64,000 nucleotides of DNA from Campylobacter concisus (GTDB lineage Bacteria > Campylobacterota > Campylobacteria > Campylobacterales > Campylobacteraceae). Positions 35,780 to 45,379 of the stretch are shown one piece after another. Below the pieces are notes generated by a model. The model saw only the letters and a list, made by a program, of their open reading frames with translations, made no database searches and was not told where the DNA came from. Positions within the stretch are counted from its first letter, which is position 1. Each line of letters begins with the position of its first letter. The position numbers were made by a program, and so were the translations under genes. The DNA lies in contig NZ_NDYP01000007.1 of the NCBI RefSeq assembly GCF_002165775.1, positions 124,001 through 188,000 of the forward strand. The letters are read 5' to 3'.

Positions 35780-37207
35780 TTATAAATTTTCGAAACTAAT
35801 TGTAAATGTAATACTATTTTCATCTACATTTCTAGCAAAGATTAGGGCGTTATTTTTGCTAGCTATTAGCCGGCTCATATATAGACCAAGCCCGCTGCCA
35901 GACTCTTTTGTGCTAAAGTGTGGCTCAAAGATAACCTTTAAAAACGAAGCCTTTATCGCTCCTGCATTATTTTGCACACATAAATTTTTACGATTATCTT
36001 TTATAAAAGTATAAATTTTTATTATTCTTGGCTTTACATAGCTTTGTTTAAATGCATCTTTTGCGTTATTTATAATATTTATTAAAATTTGGATTATTTC
36101 ATTAAAATTTGCAAAAATCGTAAAATTTTCTCTTATATCGATCTCTATTTCGATTTGATATTTCTTAAGTGAGGCGTTTAGAATTTTTATGGTCTGATTT
36201 ACCACTTTCTCTACGCTAAACTCCCTTTTTAAAGTATTTGGCTTAAAAAAGTTTTTAAAATCATCAACCGTTTCAGACATAAAATTTATCTGTTTGCTAG
36301 TCTCTTCTATAAACTCATAAATTTTTGCTTCATCAAGCTTTTTTCGCTCCTGATAGAGTTCTAAATTTATTAAAGCTGAGCTGATTTGAGCTAAAGGCTG
36401 CTTCCACTGATGTGAGATATTGCCTATCATCTCGCCCATTGAGGCTAGGCGGCTTTGATGTATCATTAGCTGCTCAGTCTGTCTTTTACTCTCTTCGCCA
36501 CGCCTATGCATCTTATAAACAAGTAGCAAAAATATCCCAAATACAAAGGCTATCGCGCTCATTATGATGACAACCTCTTTTAAATGGTAAGAAAAAATGG
36601 CACGTAGTGGGATTTTAAAAGATAACATTGCCATCATCTCACTTGCCTCAGAAATTTTTCCATTTGAAATTTCATAACGATCCAGCATCTGTTTTGGAGC
36701 ACTTTCGATATTGTGACAGGCTAGGCAAGATGTATTTTGACTTTTTATAGGAAGCCCTACAAAAAATTGTGAGCCATTTTCATCTTTTATAATCTTTGAA
36801 AACTCACTAAATTTATTCTCTTTGAAGCCTTTTAACACCTGCGCTTCAAATTCATTTGGCTCATGAGCTTTATTTAAAGGCGCCATGGCGACTAGTTTAT
36901 AGTCAAAGTCAAGATTGTATTTTTTCTTTTGGATATTATAAATTTCACGGCTTATATACGAAGATGAGAGCAATCTCTCGTCAAAAAAATCCTCTTTTAT
37001 AATGCCGTCATGCTTTAGCTGCTCTATTAGCGGACGCTGAACGCCTGCAATGTACTCTCTTACAGAATTTATACTCTCAAGCACATAATACGCCTCTTTT
37101 TTTGCATCTTTCATTGCAAGATTATTATAAAAATTTAAAACAAGCGCGGATATTAAGAGATAAACAAAGATAAAAACACTAACGATTAGCTGAAATTTAT
37201 ATTTCAC
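35780..37207 (-). CDS. mccS: Sensor histidine kinase with CxxCH in periplasmic domain (MccS-like)
   Basis: 475 residues: N-terminal span (about 8-27), periplasmic domain (about 30-212) of DUF3365/Tll0287 type with C161-LAC-H165, second span (about 213-231), then DHp and HATPase domains. The H-box is IGNISHQWKQPLAQ (His266), the N-box INNAKDAF, the G-box GSGLGLYMSR. The CxxCH predicts a covalently bound haem c, so the sensor could read redox state or a haem ligand such as sulfite or NO. It overlaps the response regulator gene by 11 bases and lies directly upstream of mccA, like MccS in Wolinella. Confidence 0.88.
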   Translation of the reverse strand: MKYKFQLIVSVFIFVYLLISALVLNFYNNLAMKDAKKEAYYVLESINSVREYIAGVQRPLIEQLKHDGIIKEDFFDERLLSSSYISREIYNIQKKKYNLDFDYKLVAMAPLNKAHEPNEFEAQVLKGFKENKFSEFSKIIKDENGSQFFVGLPIKSQNTSCLACHNIESAPKQMLDRYEISNGKISEASEMMAMLSFKIPLRAIFSYHLKEVVIIMSAIAFVFGIFLLLVYKMHRRGEESKRQTEQLMIHQSRLASMGEMIGNISHQWKQPLAQISSALINLELYQERKKLDEAKIYEFIEETSKQINFMSETVDDFKNFFKPNTLKREFSVEKVVNQTIKILNASLKKYQIEIEIDIRENFTIFANFNEIIQILINIINNAKDAFKQSYVKPRIIKIYTFIKDNRKNLCVQNNAGAIKASFLKVIFEPHFSTKESGSGLGLYMSRLIASKNNALIFARNVDENSITFTISFENL

Positions 37208-37886
37208 AAAGATAACCTACACCGTATAAATTTTTAATCACATCTTTGCCAAGCTTCCTTCTAAGCTCTTTTACGATCGTCTTTATCGCCTCTTTGCTTG
37301 GCTGCTCATACTCCCAAATATAATCAAAAATTTGTTCATAAGTTATAGTTTGATTTTTGTTATTTAAAAAATACTCTAAAAGCCTACTTTCACTCTTACT
37401 TAGATGAGAAATTTCACCATTTATATAAAGTACTTTTTTACCAAAATCGTATTCTAATTCATCATTTAGCCTAAGAGTCGGCTTGCGTCCAACAAGCTCT
37501 AAAGCAACGTCTTCTAGGGCTTTTATAAATGACTTTTTATCATATGGCTTTGCAAGATATCTTGTGATCTTTAGCTCAACCGCTCTCCACAAATACTCTT
37601 GCTCGACATGGCTTGATAAGATCACGATAGGAATTTTTTGATTTATGGTTCTTACTTTTTTAGCAATCTCTAGGCCATCGATATTTGGCACGCTTATATC
37701 AAGCACCAAAACATCATAAGCATCGCTCATCGCTAGCTCAAGTGCATCATAGCCATCTGTTACGCCATTTACCTCGGCAAAAAATAGCTCCAAAGAAGCA
37801 CAAATATTTTTTAAAATCGCCTCTTCATCTTCAAGGCAAAGGACCTTTTTGTTTGATAAAACATCTAAAATATCATATTCTTGCAT
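37197..37886 (-). CDS. mccR: OmpR-family response regulator (MccR-like)
   Basis: 229 residues with a receiver domain (acidic DE near 17-18, phosphoacceptor Asp in VLVLDISVPNIDG, Lys in LAKPYDKKS) and an OmpR winged-helix DNA-binding domain (about residues 133-229; SKSESRLLEYFL, KTIVKELRRKLG, GVGYLCEI). Immediately followed by its kinase gene. Expected to control the mccA promoter. The preceding 243-base gap (37887-38129) has no gene. Confidence 0.92.
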   Translation of the reverse strand: MQEYDILDVLSNKKVLCLEDEEAILKNICASLELFFAEVNGVTDGYDALELAMSDAYDVLVLDISVPNIDGLEIAKKVRTINQKIPIVILSSHVEQEYLWRAVELKITRYLAKPYDKKSFIKALEDVALELVGRKPTLRLNDELEYDFGKKVLYINGEISHLSKSESRLLEYFLNNKNQTITYEQIFDYIWEYEQPSKEAIKTIVKELRRKLGKDVIKNLYGVGYLCEI

Positions 37887-38129
37887 AGCCTCATCTCGCT
37901 TTTTGAGCAGATATTATCACTTGGTAGCTTAAAAAATAAGATTATCTAAAAAATAATTCATACCGATATAAAAGATAGATTACTTTTAAAAATTAAACTA
38001 TAAATTTTTGTTGAAGTGATTTGAAGTCTTGATTAAAATTTTTTATGAGTACTATTTTTGGATTTTTATAAAAATTTAGCTACCGATCAATTTTAAAAAA
38101 GAAAGATAGCTATATTTATAGTATAAATT

Positions 38130-38738
38130 TTAGTTGCCTCTGCTTCCAGGTTTGATCGCTTTGCTTCCATTTTTACAAAGTGGGCAATGCTCAGGCTCAT
38201 AAATTTCAAACTCAAAATTTCCTAAAGCAAAAAACGGCTTATCGCTTGGTAGTTTTGCATTTGGTTTTGAGTCGTTGCCTAAATTTGTGACCTTACAAAA
38301 GCCACGGTTCGCAAGCGCTGCAAAGCCAACTACCTCACCGCCAAGGCTCTCTATCACACGTGCCGCTTCAAGTGCCGAACCGCCAGTCGTGATGATATCC
38401 TCACAAACGATAAATTTCTCGCCTTTTTTTACCTCAAAGCCACGTCTAAGACTCATTATCTTTTCAACTCGCTCTGTAAAGATAAAACGCTTCTTTGCCG
38501 CACGTGCGAGCTCATAACCAGCTAAAATTCCACCAAGTGCAGGCGAGCAAACGCTATCAAATTCAATGCCAAATTTCTCTATCACACGGGCAAGCTCGTC
38601 AGCTAGTTTTCCAGCCAAAGCTGGGTCTTCAAGTACCTTTGCGCTTTGAAGATAAAACTGCGAGTGATTACCGCTACTTAGTAAAAAATGTCCCTCTAAA
38701 TATGCTCCGGCATCTTTATAAATTTTCTCTAAATTCAT
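38130..38738 (-). CDS. pyrE: Orotate phosphoribosyltransferase
   Basis: 202 residues. The PRPP-binding motif [17 protein letters not shown] (about residues 108-124) is intact. PyrE converts orotate and PRPP to OMP in pyrimidine synthesis. The C-terminus has a CPLCKNG segment (about 185-191), a small metal-site-like extension seen in Campylobacterota enzymes. The ATG follows AAGGAAAA. Transcription diverges from the transporter gene. Confidence 0.94.
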   Translation of the reverse strand: MNLEKIYKDAGAYLEGHFLLSSGNHSQFYLQSAKVLEDPALAGKLADELARVIEKFGIEFDSVCSPALGGILAGYELARAAKKRFIFTERVEKIMSLRRGFEVKKGEKFIVCEDIITTGGSALEAARVIESLGGEVVGFAALANRGFCKVTNLGNDSKPNAKLPSDKPFFALGNFEFEIYEPEHCPLCKNGSKAIKPGSRGN

Positions 38739-38824
38739 CGTTTTTTCCTTTTAAAATTTACTCAAAATTTTAACACAAGCCCACTTAAGCCACTCTTTTT
38801 AAAATTTAATAAGCCACACATTTG

Positions 38825-38830
38825 TATAAT
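38825..38830 (+). promoter_or_regulatory. Promoter -10 for the NhaC-type transporter
   Basis: TTTGTATAATCTTCG contains a consensus TATAAT. Predicted transcription start near 38837, about 20 bases before the ATG at 38858 with AAAAAGGA between. This makes the longer TTG-start frame at 38822 unlikely. Confidence 0.7.
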
Positions 38831-38857
38831 CTTCGCACTCTTACAAAAAGGACGCTC

Positions 38858-40225
38858 ATGCTTATTTTTAACCCTGTTGTTTTTAGCATTTTGGTAATGA
38901 CGATACTTTGTCTATTGCGTTTTAACATTTTGCTTTCTATCCTTATCTCTGCTCTTGTTGCGGGAGTAATGTATAAGCATGGATTTAGTGGATTTGAAAG
39001 TGGCATTGTAGGTGGGATCGATAGCCTCTTTACAGCCCTAAAAGAGACTACACAAAGCCTCATAAGCGGTATGCAAGGCAATCTTGAAACATCGCTTAGT
39101 TATATTTTGCTTGGTGCTTTAGCAGCCGCCATCGCAAATACAAATTTAACTGCTATCTTGATAAATGCTTTGAGTAAATTCCTTAGCTCGAATAAAGTGA
39201 TTTTTATACTAACTATCGCATTTATAGCGTGCTTATCTCAAAATTTAATCCCAGTTCACATAGCTTTTATACCTATTTTGATCCCACCACTTCTTGCTAT
39301 TATGAACAAAATGGGGATAGATAGACGTGCCGTGGCTTGTGCTTTGACATTTGGTCTTCAAGCGCCTTATGTAAGCCTTAGCGTTGGCTTTGGTCTGCTT
39401 TTTCACAATATCTTAAAAAAAGAGCTAGCAAATAACGGCATAACCACATCTATTTCTGATATATCTTCTGTTATGTGGATAGGCGGCGCTTCTATGCTTA
39501 TCGGACTTATCCTCGCTATACTTTTTTACGGCAAGAAAAGAGCTTATAAAACTTCAAAATTTGAAAAAGAAGAGCTTGATGAGATCGAGCGTGCAAAAAG
39601 CCTTGAGATGACTAAAAAAGAGTGGGCAGTTTTAGCTGGTGCAGTTGTGGCTTTTGGTGTGCAAATTTATACTGAGCTGCTACCTCTTGGCGCACTACTT
39701 GGACTTTTGGTTATGGTAGTTTTTGGCGGAATAGAATATAAAAAAGTAGATAAGATCATGGATAACGGCCTTGCTATGATGGGTTTTATCGCTTTTATCA
39801 TGCTAGTTGCGGCAGGTTATGGCACTATCTTAAGAGAGAGTGGCGGCATAGACGAGCTTGTAAAATACGCTAGCTTAGTATCTGGCGGCAAGATAGGCGG
39901 AGCATTTTTGATGCTTCTTATTGGTCTACTTGTAACAATGGGTATAGGCACTAGCTTTGGTACGATACCGATCTTAGCCTCTATCTACGTACCACTTTGT
40001 CTTAATCTTGGTTTTGGCGTACCAGCCATCATCTTGTTAGTTGGCATAGCTGCGGCTCTAGGAGATGCTGGAAGTCCTGCAAGCGATAGCACACTTGGGC
40101 CAACAAGCGGTCTAAATGCTGATGGTGAACACAACCACATATATGATACTTGTGTGCCTACATTTGTATTTTTCAATATCCCACTTATCATCGGTGGCAT
40201 CGTAGGTGCAATGATACTTGGATAA
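38858..40225 (+). CDS. NhaC-type Na+/H+ antiporter family transporter
   Basis: 455 residues from ATG 38858 (MLIFNPVVFSILVM), after AAAAAGGA. An upstream in-frame TTG lies within the predicted -10 box. About eleven hydrophobic spans. Conserved-looking segments are ANTNLTAILI, SQNLIPVHIAFIPILIPPLL, GDAGSPASDSTLGPTSG and GEHNHIYDT, typical of the Na_H_antiport family (NhaC-like). Members are antiporters or amino-acid permeases; the substrate here is not certain. A strong terminator starts at its stop codon. Confidence 0.85.
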   Translation: MLIFNPVVFSILVMTILCLLRFNILLSILISALVAGVMYKHGFSGFESGIVGGIDSLFTALKETTQSLISGMQGNLETSLSYILLGALAAAIANTNLTAILINALSKFLSSNKVIFILTIAFIACLSQNLIPVHIAFIPILIPPLLAIMNKMGIDRRAVACALTFGLQAPYVSLSVGFGLLFHNILKKELANNGITTSISDISSVMWIGGASMLIGLILAILFYGKKRAYKTSKFEKEELDEIERAKSLEMTKKEWAVLAGAVVAFGVQIYTELLPLGALLGLLVMVVFGGIEYKKVDKIMDNGLAMMGFIAFIMLVAAGYGTILRESGGIDELVKYASLVSGGKIGGAFLMLLIGLLVTMGIGTSFGTIPILASIYVPLCLNLGFGVPAIILLVGIAAALGDAGSPASDSTLGPTSGLNADGEHNHIYDTCVPTFVFFNIPLIIGGIVGAMILG

Positions 40226-40260
40226 AATTTGGCGTAATTAACGCCAAATTTCTTTTTATT
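40225..40260 (+). terminator. Intrinsic terminator after the transporter
   Basis: AAATTTGGCGT (40225-40235), loop AATTA, ACGCCAAATTT (40241-40251), followed by CTTTTTATTTCTT. An 11-bp stem plus T-rich tail. Confidence 0.85.
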
Positions 40261-40287
40261 TCTTCTACTTTTTATCAATATAAATTT

Positions 40288-40305
40288 TTGGAACATCTTT
40301 TGCTT
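40288..40305 (+). promoter_or_regulatory. Sigma54 promoter of the large hook gene
   Basis: TTGGAACATCTTTTGCTT has the -24 GG and -12 GC exactly ten bases apart, a very close match to the Campylobacter RpoN consensus. Predicted start near 40314, about 33 bases before ATG 40347. Confidence 0.88.
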
Positions 40306-40346
40306 TTGAAAAATATAAAAATTTAAAATGCAAAAAGGATAAGTCA

Positions 40347-42821
40347 ATGATGAGATCACTTTGGTCTGGTGTTTCAGGCCTACAAGCCCACCAGATAGCC
40401 ATGGACGTAGAAGGCAACAATATCGCAAACGTCAATACTTATGGTTATAAATACAACCGTGCAAATTTTGCTGATATACTAAGCCAAACTCCAAGAGTAG
40501 CTACCGCTCCACAAGGTCAGCTAGGCGGTCAAAATGCTATGCAAATAGGTCTAGGAACGACTATAAACTCAACTACAAGAATTTTCTCGCAAGGCACATT
40601 AACATCTACTGATAAGCAAACAGACCTTGCACTTCAAGGAAATGGTTTCTTTGTCGTATCTCCAGATGGCGGAACTACAAGATACTATACAAGAAATGGT
40701 GACTTTGTCCGTGATAAAGCTGGAAATTTTGTAAACAATAGCGGCTATGTCGTTCAAGGCTGGACAAGAGATGAAGAGACTGGCACTATTGACTCAACTG
40801 GACCGATAAAAAATATTGTGATAAAAGAGGGTCTTACTACTCCAGCAAGAGCAACAACAGAAGTAAAGATAAAAGGCAACCTTGACTCAGGCAATACCAT
40901 AGGACAAAGAAGTACGCCTATTTATTCACTAGACTCAGTTGCTGGTGGACGTGACTATAACAATGACGGGATTTTAGATCCAAATGAAGTCCACAATGAA
41001 AATGATGTAAATAATGATCAGTTTTATACAAACTCAAGAAAAGAACAAAGCTTAACAGAGCGTGGCGTCGATCTTGGTGTTACATTTGATGAGCTTGGAA
41101 ATGGTCTTGCTTTAAGAGATGGACAAGGTATCTGGGTGAGCTATGCAAATGCTAAAACTGAAAAATTTGAAATAGGAAGTAAATCACCAAATAATGTTGG
41201 TTCACTTACTAATAATGGAACTACAAAAAAATTAAATATAACATTAAATGGTGTAAATATAACCGGAGATGTAACAAACATAAGCGATGTTGCAGCTGCT
41301 ATCAACGCTCAGTATAATAAAACTGGCGTTAGAGCTGAAATTTCAGAAGGTAATAAACTAACACTTATAAATAGAAATAACTCAGGTACTACAAAAGAGA
41401 CAAAAAATATTCACTTAACTGTCAATACTGGTGATGAATTAGTAGCAGCAACGACAGCAATGGGAGTGGCAAATGGTGGTTTAAAAAATCGAGATATTAT
41501 CACAGCTTATCAATATGTCTATACGAGCTCACAAACAACAGCAGTTCACGAATACAATGATGCGAAAGAAAGGCAAGTAACTACAACAGAAGATCTTCGT
41601 GCTGCTATGCAAAAAGATGCAAGGAGTTACGTTGACTACAATGGAGACGGTCAAATAAGAGTAAACTCAGCTGTACCTAATGCTATAAAACAAGCAACAG
41701 AAGCTCATAATATAACTCCGGGTACTGGTGGAGCAGCTATAGCTGATACAACATGCCAAACAGCTTATAATAATGCTTATAACGCTGCAACTGGTACTCC
41801 AGATGCAAAACACGCAGCTGGTATCGAAGCACTTAAAAAACTTGCTGATGATTTAAATGATGGCACAAAGATTACTGTAAATAAACTAGGTCAATTTCAA
41901 CTAGAAAATCCATCAAATGAAGTAGCAGATCATGCACTTTACATGACTACGACTGGACTTACAAAGCCAGCTCAAGGTACAAATAATTCGGCTATAAATG
42001 AAAATGTTAGACTTACAACTATTATGAAAGCACTTGATGGCGCACTAAGCCCGGGCCAAGCTCTAAGAGCAAGTGGAAAGATGATGATGTCAAGCCACGG
42101 CTCAACGGCAGAAATTTTTGACTCACTTGGTTCAAAACACACAGTTAGTATCAAATGGACAAAGACAGGCACTACAACAGATGGTGGAACTGAGTGGAGC
42201 ATGGTTATACAAGTGCCAGAGCCAGCTAAGATAAACTACACAGGTGAAGGTCCGGATAATGTTATAACTGGAACAGCTAGATTTAACGCAAATGGCTCAC
42301 TTGCAAGTTTTCATCCAGCAACGATAACATTTTCAGCTAACAACGGCTCACAAAGTGGCCAAAACATTAGCTTAAATTTTGGTCTGGGAACTGACTTTAA
42401 CGGCTTAACAAGCTTTGATAAAGACTCATCAACTGAGTCAATCTCACAAGATGGCTACACAGGTGGCACTCTAAACGGCATAAAAATAGATGAGACTGGA
42501 ACGATAATAGGCTCATTTTCAAATGGCCAAAGCTTTGGTCTGGCTAAAGTAGCACTTGCTACCTTTACAAACAACGAAGGTCTTCAAAGCGAGGGCGGAA
42601 ATGTCTTTTCACAAACTGCAAACTCAGGTGAAGCAGTTATCGGTGCAGCTGGTACAGGCGATAAGGGAACGATCGCAGCTTCAAAACTTGAAGCTAGTAA
42701 CGTCGATCTAAGCCGTGCGCTAACAGATCTTATTGTTATCCAAAGAGGTTTCCAAGCAAACTCAAAAACGATCACAACAAGTGACGAGATGCTAAATACA
42801 CTTCTTCAATTAAAACAATAA
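40347..42821 (+). CDS. flgE: Flagellar hook protein (large paralogue)
   Basis: 824 residues. The N-terminus MMRSLWSGVSGLQAHQIAMDVEGNNIANVNTYGYK is the flagellar rod/hook signature, and the C-terminus (SNVDLSRALTDLIVIQRGFQANSKTITTSDEMLNTLLQLKQ) is the matching D0 helix. The large, variable middle (about residues 170-640) is exposed on the hook surface and unusually long, as in Campylobacter and Helicobacter. A perfect sigma54 promoter precedes it, in line with middle-class flagellar gene control. A second FlgE-like protein is encoded at 54 kb; this one corresponds to the C. jejuni FlgE of about 840 residues. Confidence 0.95.
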   Translation: MMRSLWSGVSGLQAHQIAMDVEGNNIANVNTYGYKYNRANFADILSQTPRVATAPQGQLGGQNAMQIGLGTTINSTTRIFSQGTLTSTDKQTDLALQGNGFFVVSPDGGTTRYYTRNGDFVRDKAGNFVNNSGYVVQGWTRDEETGTIDSTGPIKNIVIKEGLTTPARATTEVKIKGNLDSGNTIGQRSTPIYSLDSVAGGRDYNNDGILDPNEVHNENDVNNDQFYTNSRKEQSLTERGVDLGVTFDELGNGLALRDGQGIWVSYANAKTEKFEIGSKSPNNVGSLTNNGTTKKLNITLNGVNITGDVTNISDVAAAINAQYNKTGVRAEISEGNKLTLINRNNSGTTKETKNIHLTVNTGDELVAATTAMGVANGGLKNRDIITAYQYVYTSSQTTAVHEYNDAKERQVTTTEDLRAAMQKDARSYVDYNGDGQIRVNSAVPNAIKQATEAHNITPGTGGAAIADTTCQTAYNNAYNAATGTPDAKHAAGIEALKKLADDLNDGTKITVNKLGQFQLENPSNEVADHALYMTTTGLTKPAQGTNNSAINENVRLTTIMKALDGALSPGQALRASGKMMMSSHGSTAEIFDSLGSKHTVSIKWTKTGTTTDGGTEWSMVIQVPEPAKINYTGEGPDNVITGTARFNANGSLASFHPATITFSANNGSQSGQNISLNFGLGTDFNGLTSFDKDSSTESISQDGYTGGTLNGIKIDETGTIIGSFSNGQSFGLAKVALATFTNNEGLQSEGGNVFSQTANSGEAVIGAAGTGDKGTIAASKLEASNVDLSRALTDLIVIQRGFQANSKTITTSDEMLNTLLQLKQ

Positions 42822-42838
42822 TAACTAAGACTTTTACA

Positions 42839-42861
42839 AAAGGGAGCGTTTGTCTCCCTTT
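42839..42861 (+). terminator. Hairpin after the hook gene
   Basis: AAAGGGAG, loop CGTTTGT, CTCCCTTT: a perfect 8-bp stem 18 bases after the stop. The T-run is short, so strength is uncertain. Confidence 0.6.
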
Positions 42862-42939
42862 GAAATTTATGCTTTAAATTTACAAATAAAATCAGCCTTC
42901 TTTTTGTAAAATGTTAAAAAATTTTACAAAAGAGAAAAA

Positions 42940-43569
42940 ATGCAAGTAACACTACTAAATCACACTCCACTAAATATCTGCTCTCACGCGATCCGCACAT
43001 GCTGGCAAAGCTTTGACAAAGGCGACAACGGTGGTGAAAAAGATGTTGAGCTAATAGATAGAGTAGGCAATAAATTTAAACACGCCTCGACCTTAGAGCA
43101 CCTATACTACAACTTCTACATCCAAGGTATCTCTCGTGCGCTACTTCAAGAGCTAGCTCGTCACCGCTTGGCAAGTCTAAGCGTCAAATCAACTCGCTAC
43201 ACGCTAAAAGAGCTAAAAAAAGAGGAAAAATTTGAAGTAGGGCAGTTTGAGCGTGCAGCTAAATTTATTGTACTAACAAATGACGAACTAGTCGATAACG
43301 CAAGTATAAAAGCACTTGAAAATTTGCGTGAAATTTTAGCCTCAACTACAAAAAGCCTTGACATCGTCAAATACTGCTTGCCAGAATGCTATAAGACAGA
43401 GCTTACATGGAGCATAAATGCTAGAAGCTTGCAAAATTTCATCTCTCTAAGAAGCTCAAAATCAGCCCTTTGGGAGATAAGAAATTTAGCAAATGCTATC
43501 TATGCTGTGCTACCCGAAGAGCATAAATTTATCTTTGAAAAATGCTTGCCAGAAGATGAGCAAAACTAA
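42940..43569 (+). CDS. thyX: Flavin-dependent thymidylate synthase
   Basis: 209 residues. The ThyX motif RHRxxSxxxxSxR is present as RHRLASLSVKSTR (residues 74-86), plus the FAD/dUMP-site segments HASTLEHLYYNF and SINARSLQNFISLRSS. ThyX makes dTMP from dUMP with methylene-tetrahydrofolate, FAD and NADPH. Campylobacter uses ThyX in place of ThyA. Convergent with the methyltransferase gene. Confidence 0.95.
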   Translation: MQVTLLNHTPLNICSHAIRTCWQSFDKGDNGGEKDVELIDRVGNKFKHASTLEHLYYNFYIQGISRALLQELARHRLASLSVKSTRYTLKELKKEEKFEVGQFERAAKFIVLTNDELVDNASIKALENLREILASTTKSLDIVKYCLPECYKTELTWSINARSLQNFISLRSSKSALWEIRNLANAIYAVLPEEHKFIFEKCLPEDEQN

Positions 43570-43621
43570 TATTTGAGTTAGCGCGATTTGTGATTTAGAA
43601 GTGATGAAACGAGCGCTAAAT

Positions 43622-44728
43622 TTACTTTTGTAAAACGTAAAGAAGCTCGTCTACGTGGATGTTTCTAGCTTTTAAATTTCTGCTGCCACGGTAGGCGTTA
43701 TACTTTTGGCGCAATAGTTGAACCTTGCCCATTTTATTTAGATTTTGATCAAATTCATCTTGGTTGATAAAGCCCTCTGAGTTAAACGAAATTAGTACAA
43801 ATTTTGCCTTTAAATTTGCTATCAACTCGAAAAATGCCTCGCTTGCTGATGATTTTTTATTAAAGACTGATCTGTTCCAGTCCTTTGCAATGCCTGAAAC
43901 TTTTGAAATTTTACTTGGCTCAGTGTTGCTTGCGATGAGATTTAGCATGAAGTAGTTTGAGCCGTATGGGTGCTGATTATAAGGTGGATCAAGATAGACT
44001 AGATCAAGGTCGTCAAGTTCTTTTGCGAGCAAATTTGCGTCCTTTTGATAGACCTCAAAAGGCACACTAAAATTTGAAAAAATAGGCTTAGTCAAATTTA
44101 TATCAGAAGTGATCCTTGATATGGCATTTTGCCCTCGTCCACCAAACTGACCGATACCCTCTTTATTTTTATGAAAACCTTTAAAAATTCCACTTGTATT
44201 TGCATGCACGCTTGCATTATAAAGAAGTGGAGCTATGAAAAATTTTCTCATCTCAGCCGGCATTAGCTCATCTATAAGCCTTCTAGCAGTGTCAATGAAG
44301 ATAGCATTTTTTCTTGTGTAAAAGACCCGCTCGCCAAAAGCGATATTTTTATCATCTTGCGGGGCATAAAGCCTTGTTATAAAGCCTTCAGAAAGATTAT
44401 CTTCTATCTCTTTTTCAAGTCTTTTTTGCCAGAAATTTATCTCATCTATTAGCTCATTTGTGGCGTTTTGCAAATAGCATGAGTTTGTGATGAAGCTGTA
44501 AAGTTCCAAGTCGTTTGCGACTAGGAATTCGCTATTTTGCTTTAAAAATCTAGCCACCACGCCACTTCCACTAAAGAGATCACAGCAGCTAAGCTTCTCT
44601 TTTTTAAGCTCGTCTTTTGCGTATTTTACGCCTAGATCTATAAAGCCTAAAAGAGAGCGCTTGTTACCAAGATAGGTTAAAATTTGCTCTTTTAGATAGG
44701 CTTGATTTTCTTGTTTTACTGGCTTCAA
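43622..44728 (-). CDS. D12-class DNA adenine N6-methyltransferase, orphan
   Basis: 368 residues. SAM-binding motif I is DLFSGSGVVARFL (about 48-60), preceded by LGNKRSLLGFI (motif X), and the catalytic motif IV is DPPYNQHPYGSNY (about 245). This is the Dam-like alpha class; target sequence unknown. No restriction gene is adjacent, so it looks solitary. Its TTG start is one base after the luxS stop, implying translational coupling: LuxS breaks down S-ribosylhomocysteine formed after SAM-dependent methylation, so the pairing is metabolically sensible. Confidence 0.88.
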   Translation of the reverse strand: MKPVKQENQAYLKEQILTYLGNKRSLLGFIDLGVKYAKDELKKEKLSCCDLFSGSGVVARFLKQNSEFLVANDLELYSFITNSCYLQNATNELIDEINFWQKRLEKEIEDNLSEGFITRLYAPQDDKNIAFGERVFYTRKNAIFIDTARRLIDELMPAEMRKFFIAPLLYNASVHANTSGIFKGFHKNKEGIGQFGGRGQNAISRITSDINLTKPIFSNFSVPFEVYQKDANLLAKELDDLDLVYLDPPYNQHPYGSNYFMLNLIASNTEPSKISKVSGIAKDWNRSVFNKKSSASEAFFELIANLKAKFVLISFNSEGFINQDEFDQNLNKMGKVQLLRQKYNAYRGSRNLKARNIHVDELLYVLQK

Positions 44729-44729
44729 A

Positions 44730-45245
44730 TCAGTGCTTTTTTAGTCCCATAGCATCAACATCAAGCTTGATCTCATCGTTATTTATGATGACTAAACCAA
44801 GATCAAGAATTTTCTTTGCTATGGCATGAGCTTCATCAAGTGAGTGCATCTTGTAAGTGCCACATTGAAATTTATTTAGCTCTGGGATTTTATCTTGGTC
44901 TTTGACCTCTAAGATGTCTTTCATAGAAGCAAGCCATGCCTTTTTTACGGCTTCTTCACTAGGTGTGCCAATGACACTCATATAAAAGCCAGTCCTACAG
45001 CCCATCGGCGAAATGTCAATGATCTCTACGCCGTTGCCGTTTAGATGGTTTCTCATAAAGCCAGCAAATAGGTGCTCTAAAGTGTGAGTGCCCTTTTCTG
45101 GCAAAATTTCTTCATTTGGCTTGCAAAATCTCAAGTCAAAAACGCTGATATCATCGCCCTTTGGCGTTTTCATACTTTTTGCTAGTCTTACTCCTGGGGC
45201 TTGCATTTTTACATGATCTACACAAAAACTATCAAGTAGTGGCAT
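44730..45245 (-). CDS. luxS: S-ribosylhomocysteine lyase
   Basis: 171 residues. The metal motif HTLEH (about residues 53-57) and the catalytic-site segment [10 protein letters not shown] are intact; the N-terminus [23 protein letters not shown] is characteristic. LuxS cleaves S-ribosylhomocysteine to homocysteine and DPD, the precursor of autoinducer-2, in the activated methyl cycle. The ATG follows AAAGGAGA. Confidence 0.96.
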   Translation of the reverse strand: MPLLDSFCVDHVKMQAPGVRLAKSMKTPKGDDISVFDLRFCKPNEEILPEKGTHTLEHLFAGFMRNHLNGNGVEIIDISPMGCRTGFYMSVIGTPSEEAVKKAWLASMKDILEVKDQDKIPELNKFQCGTYKMHSLDEAHAIAKKILDLGLVIINNDEIKLDVDAMGLKKH

Positions 45246-45298
45246 ATATTCTCCTTTAAATTTTTGGTAATTCTAGCGTAAAAAATGTTTAAAATTTA

Positions 45299-45328
45299 AA
45301 GGCTCATATAAAATTTTACATAAGCCTT
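45299..45328 (-). terminator. Possible terminator between MOSC gene and luxS
   Basis: Outer arms AAGGCT and AGCCTT pair across an AT-rich loop; on the minus strand the hairpin is followed by TAAATTTT. It would end the ruvC-MOSC transcript before the luxS promoter. Confidence 0.35.
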
Positions 45329-45379
45329 GTAATATTTGAATGTTTGTGGGTATTAAAATAATAAAAATTTTACTTAATA

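Noticed and set aside
38822-38857. TTG start of the NhaC-type transporter
   Set aside because: The TTG lies at the predicted -10 element, so it would not be in the mRNA.
43577-43619. TTAGCGC/GCGCTAA inverted repeat between thyX and the methyltransferase
   Set aside because: A 7-bp stem with a 28-base loop is too weak to call a terminator.
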